A DNA stretch of 48,561 nt from a virus (IMGVR_UViG_3300031274_000004:1-48561), one strand, 5' to 3'. Shown: positions 7,622-15,702, numbered from the stretch's first letter. Numbers and translations: made by a program. Notes: generated by a model from the letters alone, not told the origin.

Positions 7622-7944
7622 TGAGCACTGTTAGAGACTTTCACAATCCGGCGATGGATCTTGCGCTACGTTCCTTAATTGCGCACTATCAGGGGAATCT
7701 AGTAGAAGCTGAGAACCTCGCACGAGAAGCTTACGAACTCGAAAGTAAAGCCGCTGCCCTGGTGCCATGCAGCCCCGAATCGGAACCAACCCGGTCTATT
7801 CTTTACCGGAGCGCGGCCACACTTGCCCACCAATGTCATGAATACGATGATGCGCAGAGACTTGTTGCTGAAGGGCTGGCTGGTTCTCCTCCCCCTCAGA
7901 TAAAACGCGAGCTTCAAGAACTAATGGAAAGGATAAGAGAATGA
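7621..7944 (+). CDS. TPR-like helical protein
   Basis: 107 aa. Two helix pairs: ALRSLIAHYQGNLVEAENLA and then SILYRSAATLAHQCHEYDDA / RLVAEGL, with the block EPTRSILYRSAATLA that marks a widespread family of small TPR-like proteins in cyanobacteria, Chloroflexota and their phages. Such proteins act as protein-protein adaptors; the partner is unknown. ATG 7621 is preferred to GTG 7618 because GGAGG (7607-7611) is better spaced for it. Confidence 0.75.
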   Translation: MSTVRDFHNPAMDLALRSLIAHYQGNLVEAENLAREAYELESKAAALVPCSPESEPTRSILYRSAATLAHQCHEYDDAQRLVAEGLAGSPPPQIKRELQELMERIRE

Positions 7945-8249
7945 TGACCGATGTACCACAACCAAAGCGTGGATTTAAAATCAAGATGTTCGGAACTGTT
8001 CAGCCCGAACATGAGCCAATCTGGTTTGAGTGTAACGTGCCAGACATTATTGCAGATATTCAAACAGCTTGCGAGTCTGGAATGGGTACGCTTCACCTTC
8101 CAACTACTAGCAAATTCTATATTTTATCGCCATCAATCCTGTATGATTACAATGAGATTCTTGAGTATCTCCGCAGCTTTGAGGAAGACCTATCAGGCAG
8201 GGAGCCGGGACTCGGTGGACGCCCGCCCGGTGACGGCGGGGAAGGATAA
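7941..8249 (+). CDS. Hypothetical protein
   Basis: 102 aa, ATGA-coupled to the previous gene. No recognisable domain; the middle has a helix (PDIIADIQTACESG) and short strands. The C-terminus, GRPPGDGGEG, comes from the fourth GC hairpin repeat in the same frame as copy 3. ATG 7944 is an equally good start. Confidence 0.6.
   Translation: MMTDVPQPKRGFKIKMFGTVQPEHEPIWFECNVPDIIADIQTACESGMGTLHLPTTSKFYILSPSILYDYNEILEYLRSFEEDLSGREPGLGGRPPGDGGEG
8223..8241 (+). repeat. GC-rich hairpin repeat, copy 4
   Basis: CCCGCC, loop CGGTGAC, GGCGGG, immediately followed by GGAAGGATAAG, the ribosome site of the gene at 8254. Sequence is nearly identical to copy 1. Confidence 0.8.
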
Positions 8250-8253
8250 GAAC

Positions 8254-8598
8254 ATGACTGAACTACAAGCCGACCGCGACTCTGACCGCCGGATTGCCGA
8301 GCGGTTGGGGCTATCAGTAAAATATCGTGGTACGATGCAGCACCCTATTCCATTTATCGATGAGGGCAATGCGTTTGGGCCGGAGCTGCCGAGGTATACG
8401 ACCGACCTCAACGCGGCGGTGGTGCTCTATGATCCCAGATTGGGCATGAGCATTATGATATCTCACGTTAGATTTCCTACTCTTGAGTGGACGTGTATCA
8501 TCGGCTTTGAGGGGAAGGATTTTTACGGTACAGGCACATCTCCCGCCCTGGCCGTCTGCCGGGCGTGGTGGGCCTGGATGGACGGGAGAGAGGAGTAA
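8254..8598 (+). CDS. Phage ABA-sandwich-like protein
   Basis: 114 aa from ATG 8254, directly after hairpin copy 4; the reading frame is open further upstream but that part is a shadow of the preceding gene. The order of motifs, PRYTTDLNAA, then a strand, then GTGTSPALAVCRAWWAW, resembles the small phage 'ABA sandwich' family, in which 'Y-T/S-x-D-x-A/N-A' is followed by a 'S/T-P-A-L-A-I/V-C-R-A' helix. Function of the family is unknown. Confidence 0.7.
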   Translation: MTELQADRDSDRRIAERLGLSVKYRGTMQHPIPFIDEGNAFGPELPRYTTDLNAAVVLYDPRLGMSIMISHVRFPTLEWTCIIGFEGKDFYGTGTSPALAVCRAWWAWMDGREE

Positions 8599-8601
8599 CC
8601 G

Positions 8602-8805
8602 ATGCCTGATACTTACATCACTGGGCATGACGGTGCAACGCTATCTGGAGAACTGGTTAACTTTCAGTTTTACACCCTCCACCGTCTGATGGGAGCAAGG
8701 CTCGAAGAACTTGAGCGGATGCATATCGAACTGAAAGCCGCTTATGATTATTTGGAACAGCGCCACCGCGAATTGCAGCGGATTATTGATGAGATGGAGG
8801 AGTAA
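8602..8805 (+). CDS. Small coiled-coil protein
   Basis: 67 aa. The C-terminal half (residues about 28-66) is an uninterrupted charged helix with heptad-like leucines (LEELERMHIELKAAYDYLEQ). The GAGGAGTAACCGATG leader is shared with the next gene. No function assigned. Confidence 0.6.
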   Translation: MPDTYITGHDGATLSGELVNFQFYTLHRLMGARLEELERMHIELKAAYDYLEQRHRELQRIIDEMEE

Positions 8806-8808
8806 CCG

Positions 8809-9009
8809 ATGGTAATCCAGGAAGCTATTGAGTTCGTGAAAGCGGTGGGGAAGTCGGATCACGGCGTGGATCTTACTGATGGGGAAGCGCTAGAGGCCAT
8901 GCGACATATAAAGCACCTTGTTCAGACCGGAGCGCCGGAAACACGGAAAACCATTTCACTAGGGGTGAAGAAATATATCTTTGCCCAGATAATAAAGGGG
9001 AAGCTATGA
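8809..9009 (+). CDS. Small hypothetical helical protein
   Basis: 66 aa, mainly helical and mildly basic (IEFVKAVGKSD, ALEAMRHIKHLV, KYIFAQIIKGKL). It uses the same GGAGGAGTAACCGATG leader as the preceding gene, and its stop overlaps the next start. Confidence 0.55.
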   Translation: MVIQEAIEFVKAVGKSDHGVDLTDGEALEAMRHIKHLVQTGAPETRKTISLGVKKYIFAQIIKGKL

Positions 9010-9296
9010 CCCACTGCCCATACTGCGGTGATACCTATATCTGCCAGGGGTGTGGCCGGTCCCTGCTTACTAAGCCTGAAGAAATCCTCGATATCCTGCG
9101 TACTGCCATCGGGCCACTGTATGGCACCACGATAGCCGAGCGAGCCTACATCAGCAAATCGCGGGCCTATGAGATTCTCGCTGCCTATGTCGAGGCGGGA
9201 ATTGTTACCAAGGTGGGGGGCGAGGGGAGACGGCAGGGGTACAAGATTGTGAGACGGTCAGCGGTGATGCTGCCGGAAAGGGAGTTGGTGGCGTGA
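9006..9296 (+). CDS. Zinc-ribbon plus winged-helix protein
   Basis: 96 aa. CPYCGDTYICQGCG at the N-terminus is a four-Cys ribbon, and residues about 25-85 form a winged-helix (TIAERAYISKSRAYEILAAY, then VTKVGGEGRRQGYKIV as the wing). Likely a small DNA-binding regulator. It is coupled by ATGA to both neighbours. Confidence 0.65.
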   Translation: MTHCPYCGDTYICQGCGRSLLTKPEEILDILRTAIGPLYGTTIAERAYISKSRAYEILAAYVEAGIVTKVGGEGRRQGYKIVRRSAVMLPERELVA

Positions 9297-9502
9297 TGTG
9301 GTTACGTGACGAAAAGTATAACTTTCGGGAGTTGCCACTCCCTGATAAGTGCTGTCAGAATTGCGATCACTGCTTTCGTGATGCTTATGGGTGGTGGTGG
9401 TGCGACGAGACAGGGGTAGAGGAGCGTGTCAAGGTTACTAACCCAGAGCGCTTTGTGTGCGACTACTGGAAGGAATTTACCTCCAGAGAGGGAGAGGAGT
9501 AG
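9293..9502 (+). CDS. Cys-cluster protein of the CxxC...CDYxE family
   Basis: 69 aa. DKCCQNCDHC...WWWCDE...FVCDYWKE aligns with 5494-5772 and 7421-7621 along its whole length. Third member of the family inside 4 kb. Start ATG 9296 or GTG 9293. Confidence 0.7.
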   Translation: MMWLRDEKYNFRELPLPDKCCQNCDHCFRDAYGWWWCDETGVEERVKVTNPERFVCDYWKEFTSREGEE

Positions 9503-9550
9503 GTAGCGTGAATGATTTAGTTGGATATAAGGACAGTTAAAAGGAGTTAA

Positions 9551-9889
9551 ATGGTGGAAAGTGAAACTAATAGCGATCCTATGAATCCTACAAATTTTAT
9601 AGGGTGCCTGTTTATGACCTTTATTCTTGTGTGCAGTATTTTAATAGTTTGCGAGGGTTTAACCTGGCATCATTATGAACGTAGTCAAGCTGTTGTTGTT
9701 GACAAATCATTTACTAGGCTTGTGTTTATTGTTGCTGTCGAAATCGATGGCGAAGTATATAAAGTAGACACGATAGAAGATTGGGATACCTATCTCACCA
9801 TTACTCCAGGTGATAAAGTGATTGTCGACTCAAAAATAGGTGACTTCACTGGTCTAACAATACGATATATAAGGTATGAACCTGAATAA
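9551..9889 (+). CDS. Single-pass membrane protein
   Basis: 112 aa. A hydrophobic span (about 15-35, FIGCLFMTFILVCSILIV) is followed by a small beta-rich domain (AVVVDKSF, FIVAVEIDGEVYKVD, ITPGDKVIVDSKIGD) that could form an OB- or SH3-like barrel. AAGGAGTTAA precedes ATG 9551. It is the last gene before the terminator-like hairpin and closes the early/small-gene block. Confidence 0.65.
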   Translation: MVESETNSDPMNPTNFIGCLFMTFILVCSILIVCEGLTWHHYERSQAVVVDKSFTRLVFIVAVEIDGEVYKVDTIEDWDTYLTITPGDKVIVDSKIGDFTGLTIRYIRYEPE

Positions 9890-9915
9890 ACCGGACTTAC
9901 CCCGGACTTATTGAC

Positions 9916-9947
9916 AAAAGCTCTGCTACACTATAGACAGAGCTTTT
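9916..9947 (+). terminator. Terminator-like hairpin
   Basis: AAAAGCTCTG (9916-9925) pairs perfectly with CAGAGCTTTT (9938-9947), followed by ATATT. This A-rich/T-rich stem is compatible with termination in both directions. TTGACA at 9911-9916 with TATAGA at 9932-9937 (15-nt spacer) could also be a weak promoter, but the hairpin is the stronger signal. Confidence 0.6.
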
Positions 9948-10032
9948 ATATTGCCCGGTTGACGGCGGGATGGCAGCGATTGCAAGTATGACCGTGTACG
10001 CGCCGGGATAGAGAGGCTTTTATGGCATATGA

Positions 10033-10088
10033 CTGCCTTGTCTAGGGTAGCTCCCGAAAAGCGGTCACCCTAACCGCCGACAAGGCAG
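10033..10088 (+). ncRNA. Nested hairpin element before the terminase genes
   Basis: CTGCCTTGTC (10033-10042) pairs with GACAAGGCAG (10079-10088), a perfect 10-bp stem. Inside it TAGGGT (10043-10048) pairs with ACCCTA (10067-10072), and CCG (10054-10056) with CGG (10062-10064) around AAAAG. It lies in a 230-base gene-free stretch with no open frame of note. It could be a structured leader RNA or the packaging recognition (pac/cos) region beside terminase; the sequence alone does not decide. Confidence 0.55.
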
Positions 10089-10119
10089 CGGCAAGATAGG
10101 GGCATCTAAGGGAGATGCA

Positions 10120-10617
10120 ATGTCTGTTATTTACGGCCTTCGGGCAAAAGATAGTGATCAGTACTTTTACATAGGTAGCACCAGGCATACGGCAAATCGG
10201 CGACTGTCGGGGCACTTATCTGCCATCCGGCATGGCACGAAGAGAAATCGCCATTTTGTCAACAAGGCTAATAAAGTAGGGCTTGACAACATTGTAGTGG
10301 ATGTGCTTGAAGAAACCACCAGAGAGCAGCAGTTTGAGCGGGAAAAGTGGTGGATACAAGATATGTTGGCACAAGGTGTCAATCTGGTCAACCGAGTTTA
10401 TGTTGACATTCACCCACCGCACAAAGAAGAACAGCCGCCGCTCACTGAGGAGAAATGGCTACAAGCGCTACAGTTCTATGTAGATTACAAGCAAGGGCGG
10501 AAAGGGCACGCCAAGAATCCCGAAGATGAGGGAATCTATCAGGCTCTATCGAGTGCATTGTTTCTGATTATCGACCAAAAGATAGGGCTTAATGACAATA
10601 GTGTCCCCTTCGACTAA
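10120..10617 (+). CDS. GIY-YIG endonuclease
   Basis: 165 aa. N-terminal GIY-YIG domain: VIYGL (3-7) and FYIGST (16-21), conserved Arg 27, His 32 and a Glu in QQFEREKWWI (71-80). Domains like this make single- or double-strand cuts and are typical of homing endonucleases; this one is free-standing, since no intron core was seen around it. The C-terminal part is charged and of unknown role. A GTGTCCC/GGGACAC hairpin (10601-10626) overlaps its stop. Position beside the terminase genes is a frequent site for homing genes. Confidence 0.85.
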   Translation: MSVIYGLRAKDSDQYFYIGSTRHTANRRLSGHLSAIRHGTKRNRHFVNKANKVGLDNIVVDVLEETTREQQFEREKWWIQDMLAQGVNLVNRVYVDIHPPHKEEQPPLTEEKWLQALQFYVDYKQGRKGHAKNPEDEGIYQALSSALFLIIDQKIGLNDNSVPFD

Positions 10618-10647
10618 ATGGGACACACCGGAACACTATAAAAAAGA

Positions 10648-11133
10648 ATGAAAGCATCAGTATGGAGACCGATATTTTTAGAGCAATTGAGACTTACTGG
10701 CAACGTAAGCGAGGCAGCCTCAATTGCTAATGTCGGGCGTACTACTGTTTATAGGCATAGAGACCGATCTAAGCGGTTTGCTCAACAATGGGATGAAGCT
10801 TTAGAGGAAGCTTGCGATCTTATGGAGCGGGAAGCGTTCCGCCGTGCCGTTGAAGGTGTTGACAAGCCTATCTACTATCAGGGAAAGCGCATTGATCTTA
10901 TCAAGGAATATAGCGATACACTCTTGATATTCATGCTCAAAGCACATAGACCCGGGAAGTACAAAGAACAACGTCAATCGGTTAATTTTGATATCGACTA
11001 CTCGAAGTTGACCGATCAGCAACTAGAACGAATAGCTAGAGGAGAAGACCCACTTGCTGTCATTAGGCAGGGCGACACCGAAACAACAAGCGCGGGCAGT
11101 GAAAGAACTGAGACGCCGCCAGCAAACTTATGA
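10648..11133 (+). CDS. terS: Terminase small subunit
   Basis: 161 aa. N-terminal helix-turn-helix (GNVSEAASIANVGRTTVYRH, about 19-38), then a helical part with the family block IKEYSDTLLIFMLKAHRPGKY. It should recognise phage DNA for packaging and regulate the large subunit. The ribosome site is poor (AAAAAAGA). The gene overlaps terL by 80 nt, the overlap coding the Ser/Thr-rich tail of this protein. Confidence 0.85.
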   Translation: MKASVWRPIFLEQLRLTGNVSEAASIANVGRTTVYRHRDRSKRFAQQWDEALEEACDLMEREAFRRAVEGVDKPIYYQGKRIDLIKEYSDTLLIFMLKAHRPGKYKEQRQSVNFDIDYSKLTDQQLERIARGEDPLAVIRQGDTETTSAGSERTETPPANL

Positions 11134-12373
11134 TTATGGAGTGGGCATTGCACGTTTACAACCGCATACCGCACAAAAGCAAGTGCTCAGGGAAGCGGCC
11201 CGGTTCAACATTGTGGACTGTGGCCGACGCTGGGGCAAAACCATGCTGGGGCAAGATTTAGACCTCGGTCTGGCACTCAAGGGCTACCCGGTTGGGTGGT
11301 TCAGCCCCACCTACGGCATGATGACCGATGTCTGGCGCGAATTTGAGCAGACGTTATACCCGATTATCACCGGCAAAAACAAGACTGAGCGTTACATGGC
11401 CATTGAGGGCGGCGGCAAGATCGACTTCTGGAGCCTGGATAATCCCGATATGGCACGCGGTCGAAAATACAAGCGCGTGGTGATTGATGAGGCGGCAATG
11501 GCTCCCCTGCTTGAATATGCCTGGCGCAATGTGATCCGCCCCACGCTAACAGATTTTCGAGGCGATGCGTGGTTTTTGTCCACCCCCAAGGGGCGCAACT
11601 TCTTCTGGAAGTTGTTCATTCTGGGGATGGATGAAACCGAGCCGGAATACAAAGCCTGGCAGATGCCGACCGGCACCAACAAATACATTGACAAAGAAGA
11701 AATCGAGGCGGCCCGGTTGGAGCTGCCCCAGGAAGTATTCAGGCAGGAGTACCTGGCCGAATTCCTGGAAAATGAAGGCTCAGTATTCAGAAACATTCAC
11801 AACTGCATCAGGCTTGTGCCGGAATACCCCCAACCAGGGGGGCGCTATGTGATGGGCGTTGACTGGGCCATGTCGAAGGACTGGACGGTGTTAATCGTGA
11901 TGGACGCTGACACCAAACAGGTGGTAGACATTGACCGGTTTAACCAGATTAGCTGGGGAGTGCAGCGTGGGCGGCTCCATGCGATGGCGGACAAGTGGGA
12001 GGTTGGCGCTATCCTGGCAGAAGCGAACGCGATGGGCGATCCGAACGTTGAACAACTCAACAGCGAGGGGTTAAACGTGATCGGGTTTACGACCACCAAC
12101 CAGAGCAAGGCAGAGATTATCCAGGCGCTGGCGCTGGCTTTTGAGCGGGTAGAAATCGGGGTTACCAATGATAGGCAGCTCCTCATGGAATTAGAAGCCT
12201 TTGAGGTAACCCGCCTACCGTCGGGAAGTTTTCGATATAGTGCCCCGGCGGGCATACATGATGATATGGTGATGGCCCTGGCATTAGCCTATTGGCAATC
12301 ACATAATGTTTACGAGGATGCAGGTGTCATCAACTACCAACAACCCTATAGATTCTCTGATTCGCCGTATTAG
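11054..12373 (+). CDS. terL: Terminase large subunit
   Basis: 439 aa from TTG 11054, chosen because AGAGGAGAAG lies just upstream and the conserved region needs a start before residue 30. ATPase: Walker A CGRRWGKT (56-63), Walker B RVVIDEAA (141-148), coupling motif STPKG (176-180). Nuclease (RNase H fold): GVDWAMSKDWTVL (D270), ILAEAN (E323) and IHDDMVMALALAY (D403/D404). It drives DNA into the prohead and cuts the concatemer. Complete and apparently intact. Confidence 0.95.
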   Translation: MLSLGRATPKQQARAVKELRRRQQTYDYGVGIARLQPHTAQKQVLREAARFNIVDCGRRWGKTMLGQDLDLGLALKGYPVGWFSPTYGMMTDVWREFEQTLYPIITGKNKTERYMAIEGGGKIDFWSLDNPDMARGRKYKRVVIDEAAMAPLLEYAWRNVIRPTLTDFRGDAWFLSTPKGRNFFWKLFILGMDETEPEYKAWQMPTGTNKYIDKEEIEAARLELPQEVFRQEYLAEFLENEGSVFRNIHNCIRLVPEYPQPGGRYVMGVDWAMSKDWTVLIVMDADTKQVVDIDRFNQISWGVQRGRLHAMADKWEVGAILAEANAMGDPNVEQLNSEGLNVIGFTTTNQSKAEIIQALALAFERVEIGVTNDRQLLMELEAFEVTRLPSGSFRYSAPAGIHDDMVMALALAYWQSHNVYEDAGVINYQQPYRFSDSPY

Positions 12374-12518
12374 CGCCAGGTTAGGAATGCCGGAGCGGGA
12401 AGTCAAGGCGGCGCTGGACAAGTTCCCCGGCCAGATTGTGACCAGTGAACCAGAGCAGACGTATAAGGAACGGGTATTTAATGAATTTGAATCACAGGGC
12501 TGGCGACGTGCTGAATAA
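12324..12518 (+). CDS. Small protein between terminase and portal
   Basis: 64 aa from GTG 12324, which sits six bases after GAGG (12314-12317); ATG 12318 and 12306 are in frame but worse placed. Charged and helical (IRRISARLGMPEREVKAALD). It overlaps terL at its start and the portal gene at its end, so it is part of the packaging operon, but no function is recognised. Confidence 0.55.
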   Translation: MSSTTNNPIDSLIRRISARLGMPEREVKAALDKFPGQIVTSEPEQTYKERVFNEFESQGWRRAE

Positions 12519-14169
12519 GATTAAATCCTGGCTGGTGTCAGCTTTTGCCACTCCCCAGGAGAATATTATCACGCCACCCCCTACCCCGGAACCCTCTACT
12601 AATGAGCCGTCCGGGGCAACGGTCAACTTCCCCCAGGGGCCATGGTCGATCTATGATGGGGTGAACTATAACCCGCCCCTGACCATTCCCTCCCATCTGG
12701 CGAATAACAAAGCAGCCGTTGCCCAACTGACCGAATCATATGAGCGTTATCACTCCCAGTTTAGTGATCCCTACCTGACCGGCGCTCCGGTTCAGATGCT
12801 CCCGATCAGTAACCCGCTCAAGGAATGGGACTTCCAACAGCGTAAAATCATCTTAGAGCAGTGCCATCTGGCATGGGAGCGTAACCCGCTGGTCAATGCG
12901 GGTGTGACCTATAACCGCCTGTTTGCGGTTCAGAACGGAGCGCGGATCACCTATCGCAACGAGAAAGTCAAGGAAGCAATCGAAGCGTTTATCAACAACG
13001 ATGAAAACGACTTTCGCAACATGGAGAAGGCGCTGTGTGATACCTTCCAGTTGGAGGGCGAGATCTTCATTCGTTATCACCAGGGGACCGGCGGCGAGGT
13101 GGTGTGGACGTGTATACCGGCCTGGGCGATTGAGGGGATTGAACACAAGCCCGGCTTTATCCGCCGCGTGGAAAATTACCACGTCAACTACACCGAAGAC
13201 AACGGGATCGGCACGGTGAGTAATCACGTAAGAGAACCCATCCCGGCCCGTGAGATACACCACGCCACGATTAACCGTAAGGCATACGAGCAGCGGGGGC
13301 GGCCCGAAGTCTTTAAGATCCTGCCCTATGCCAAAGCTTATAAACAGTGGTTAGAACAGCGGGCACGGCAGAACCATTTTAAGGGATCATTTGTGCTGGA
13401 TGTGAAGCTGATCAATGCCACCGCCGCCGAAGTATCCGCCAAACGTATGCAGTACCAACAACCGCCCTATGGGGCCACGGTGGCGGTACACAACGACAAG
13501 GAAGAACACACCATCCTTGACCCGCGTATCGGTGCCCAGGACGCCGCCGAAGATGGACGACAAATCCGACTGATGGCAGCGGCGGGAATGCGATTACCCG
13601 AATTTATGCTGGCCGATGGCAGTAACGCCAACCTCGCCAGCGCTACCGCGCAGTCTTTGCCCGCGCTCCGGTCGTTTGGTGAGTGGCAGGATATTATGCG
13701 GGATCAGGTACTCAAACCGACATTTGAGCGGGTGCTAGAGGCAGCGGGGTTCGACCTGGATGAAGAGATCGACGAGCAAGTCCCCGGCGACTGGGAAGCT
13801 ACCGGCGATAAGGTCAAGATACGCGAAGCATTTGAAGTCAAGTACCCCGACCTGGAAAGCGACGATCCCAAGAACCTGGCAGACGCGCTGGCGATTGCGA
13901 CCTCCAATGAGTGGATGTCAGACGAAACCGCTACCAGCCTGCTCCCGTTTGACCTCAACCCGCAGGACGAACGGCGCAAGATCGAAGCCGAGATGGAGCG
14001 GGAACAGGATTATGTGACTCAGGGCTTGAAGCCTGATCTAATGTCGATGATGGGGCCGAGTGCCCAGAATGGAGAGAATAAAAAGAATGGCAACAGCAAC
14101 CAAGAGCAAGACGAGCCAGGAGCCGGAGACAGCAGCGACCGAAAAGAGCAGCCCGCCCCAGTCGCATAA
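12481..14169 (+). CDS. Portal protein
   Basis: 562 aa from ATG 12481 (AAGGAA ten bases upstream); an in-frame ATG at 12445 lies deep in the previous gene. The order after terL, the length and blocks such as WERNPLVNAGVTYNRLF, ALCDTFQLEGEIFIRYH and LPEFMLADGSNANLASATAQ fit the portal fold, which forms the dodecameric DNA gate of the prohead. An N-terminal Pro/Thr linker (PPPTPEPSTN) and a long Asn/Glu-rich tail are probably disordered. The tail overlaps the next gene by 83 nt. Confidence 0.85.
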   Translation: MNLNHRAGDVLNKIKSWLVSAFATPQENIITPPPTPEPSTNEPSGATVNFPQGPWSIYDGVNYNPPLTIPSHLANNKAAVAQLTESYERYHSQFSDPYLTGAPVQMLPISNPLKEWDFQQRKIILEQCHLAWERNPLVNAGVTYNRLFAVQNGARITYRNEKVKEAIEAFINNDENDFRNMEKALCDTFQLEGEIFIRYHQGTGGEVVWTCIPAWAIEGIEHKPGFIRRVENYHVNYTEDNGIGTVSNHVREPIPAREIHHATINRKAYEQRGRPEVFKILPYAKAYKQWLEQRARQNHFKGSFVLDVKLINATAAEVSAKRMQYQQPPYGATVAVHNDKEEHTILDPRIGAQDAAEDGRQIRLMAAAGMRLPEFMLADGSNANLASATAQSLPALRSFGEWQDIMRDQVLKPTFERVLEAAGFDLDEEIDEQVPGDWEATGDKVKIREAFEVKYPDLESDDPKNLADALAIATSNEWMSDETATSLLPFDLNPQDERRKIEAEMEREQDYVTQGLKPDLMSMMGPSAQNGENKKNGNSNQEQDEPGAGDSSDRKEQPAPVA

Positions 14170-14302
14170 ATGCCCCATGTGTGGGGCGACGAAGTTTAAG
14201 AAGCGAGAGATTGTGCAAGTCGTGGGCGGCAAGGTCAAGATCGACCATGTAGCGCTGCATTGCGTGGTGTGTACCTGGACGGGCACACCGGATGAACTTT
14301 AA
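14087..14302 (+). CDS. Zinc-ribbon protein (cargo gene)
   Basis: 71 aa from ATG 14087 with GGAGAG upstream. A Ser/Thr/Glu-rich N-terminus is followed by a clean four-Cys ribbon, CPMCGA...CVVC, at residues about 30-65. It lies wholly in the packaging operon, overlapping the portal tail, and is not a known structural protein. Role unknown. Confidence 0.65.
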   Translation: MATATKSKTSQEPETAATEKSSPPQSHKCPMCGATKFKKREIVQVVGGKVKIDHVALHCVVCTWTGTPDEL

Positions 14303-14310
14303 CAACTAAA

Positions 14311-14335
14311 TAGGAGGCGTATGAGCCATGAGTAA
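14311..14335 (+). promoter_or_regulatory. Repeated GGAGGCGTATGAGCCATG leader with 4-codon uORF
   Basis: TAGGAGGCGTATGAGCCATG carries two ATGs. The first (14321) reads MSHE then stop; the second (14328) opens the real gene. Near-identical leaders occur at 15672, 24837 and 27101, each with a mini-ORF beginning MSH, and at 24149 without one. Confidence 0.7.
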
Positions 14336-14693
14336 AGAAGAGAAGAAAGAATGGGAAGCGTTTGACGAGGAAGAGCGCAAGCAAGCCATCAAAGATTGGC
14401 AACAATGGCAGAAGAATCAACAGGGCAGAGTTAGCGCTTTAAATCCTCCTGTTCCGCCAATACCAGATGTAGGCGTGTACCCACGTGGCCCATTTGAGGG
14501 GAGTTTAGACGCTAACCGGCAGTGGTGGTGGATGCTACATATAAACGATCTTTCTACAGGGCGCTATCCTCTCCAATCTGTTTATACAACTCACGAGTCG
14601 GAATGGCGACGATGCAAAAAGTGTGGCCGAGTTCAGCATCTAAAGCAGCACGGGCGGGAGTGCAACCGCTGTGGCGAGATATTAGAGGACTAA
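14328..14693 (+). CDS. Zinc-ribbon protein (cargo gene)
   Basis: 121 aa. Highly charged N-terminal helix (about 1-33), a Pro-rich stretch (NPPVPPIPDVGVYPRGP), and a C-terminal ribbon CKKCGRVQH...CNRCGE. It sits between portal and minor head protein but shows no structural-protein feature. Its start is set by the repeated leader described at 14311. Confidence 0.65.
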   Translation: MSKEEKKEWEAFDEEERKQAIKDWQQWQKNQQGRVSALNPPVPPIPDVGVYPRGPFEGSLDANRQWWWMLHINDLSTGRYPLQSVYTTHESEWRRCKKCGRVQHLKQHGRECNRCGEILED

Positions 14694-15674
14694 ATGCCAA
14701 CCATAGCCGAACAGATCGAAGCGGGTAACGAGTACGTGATGGGGCACGTCTATGCCCTGGAAGATCGCATAGTGCGGGAACTCTTCCAGGCATACGAACA
14801 AGCCTATCGCGATATTCGTGAAGACCTGAATAAGGTCTGGCAGCAGGTTGGTACCGAGAATTGGAACCCGGAGAATGTCGCCGCCCGCGAGGTGTTACTC
14901 GCCCAGGTGGTCAGTCGTATGCGGGCACTTGACCCAGTAGCCGCTAATATCATCCTATCCGGGATGATCGACGGTTATCAGGGCGCGATGGTGGGCCAAG
15001 CCTGGAACCTGGATACCAGCGTCTATGAAGCAATGGCGGACAAGGCGCTGGTCATGCCGGTGCTTCCCGTTGAGGCAATCCGGGCGCAACTGTTAGCGCC
15101 CTACCTGGGTAAAACGTTTGTTGAGCGGTTTGAGGACAAGCGGGCAGAATTTGAACTCCGTATTAAGAATGCGCTGATACAGTCGCAAATTCAGGGCGAC
15201 GGTATTTACGGGGTACAGAAGCGGATCGCAGGTGAGCTGGGGATCGACATCAGCCGCCGCACCAAAGCGGATCGCATGGCGAATAAGCGGGCATTTTACC
15301 GTACCGCCATGATTGCCCGGACCGAAATACTCAGGGCGTCGAATCTGGGGGCGCTGGCGGTTTATCAGGAGAATGATGACGTATTGCAAGGGTGGGAGTT
15401 TATCGCCACCAAAGACGAGCGAACGTGCCCGATTTGTGCCCCACTGGACGGGGAGCGGTTCGCATTTGATAGCACACAGCAGAAGCCGCCGCTGCATCCA
15501 CAATGCCGTTGCAGCGTGCTACCCTGGTTGATTGATCAGGATGTCATGGACGAAAAGCTAGGCACACGCCCGGTGTTTAAGACGTGGGCGGCTGAGAACG
15601 GGATTACCCGGAACGATTACGGGCAAATGTATGATTTCCGTGCCAAGCCGGTCAAAATGGCGCGGGCAAGTTAG
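14694..15674 (+). CDS. Minor head protein (Mu gpF / SPP1 gp7 type)
   Basis: 326 aa. The C-terminal domain carries the family signature: TEILRASNLGAL, WEFIATKDERTCPICAPLDG and PPLHPQCRCSVLPWL, including the two Cys pairs. Proteins of this family sit at the portal vertex and may accompany DNA ejection. The N-terminal two thirds are helical. Start ATG directly after the TAA of the previous gene. Confidence 0.88.
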   Translation: MPTIAEQIEAGNEYVMGHVYALEDRIVRELFQAYEQAYRDIREDLNKVWQQVGTENWNPENVAAREVLLAQVVSRMRALDPVAANIILSGMIDGYQGAMVGQAWNLDTSVYEAMADKALVMPVLPVEAIRAQLLAPYLGKTFVERFEDKRAEFELRIKNALIQSQIQGDGIYGVQKRIAGELGIDISRRTKADRMANKRAFYRTAMIARTEILRASNLGALAVYQENDDVLQGWEFIATKDERTCPICAPLDGERFAFDSTQQKPPLHPQCRCSVLPWLIDQDVMDEKLGTRPVFKTWAAENGITRNDYGQMYDFRAKPVKMARAS

Positions 15675-15702
15675 GAGGCGTATGAGCCATGATCATCCAT
15701 GA
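15672..15702 (+). promoter_or_regulatory. Repeated leader with 6-codon uORF
   Basis: TAGGAGGCGTATGAGCCATGA is identical to the 14311 copy. The first ATG (15682) reads MSHDHP then stop; the second (15689) starts the next gene. Confidence 0.7.

Noticed and set aside
7951-8253. Upstream extension of the 8254 gene
   Set aside because: The segment overlaps another gene in a different frame and the ribosome site points to ATG 8254.
9911-9937. Strong promoter TTGACA/TATAGA
   Set aside because: Spacer of 15 is short and the bases are better explained by the perfect hairpin; kept only as a possibility.
10120-10617. Group I intron around the GIY-YIG gene
   Set aside because: No intron core or split neighbour gene could be seen; treated as a free-standing gene.
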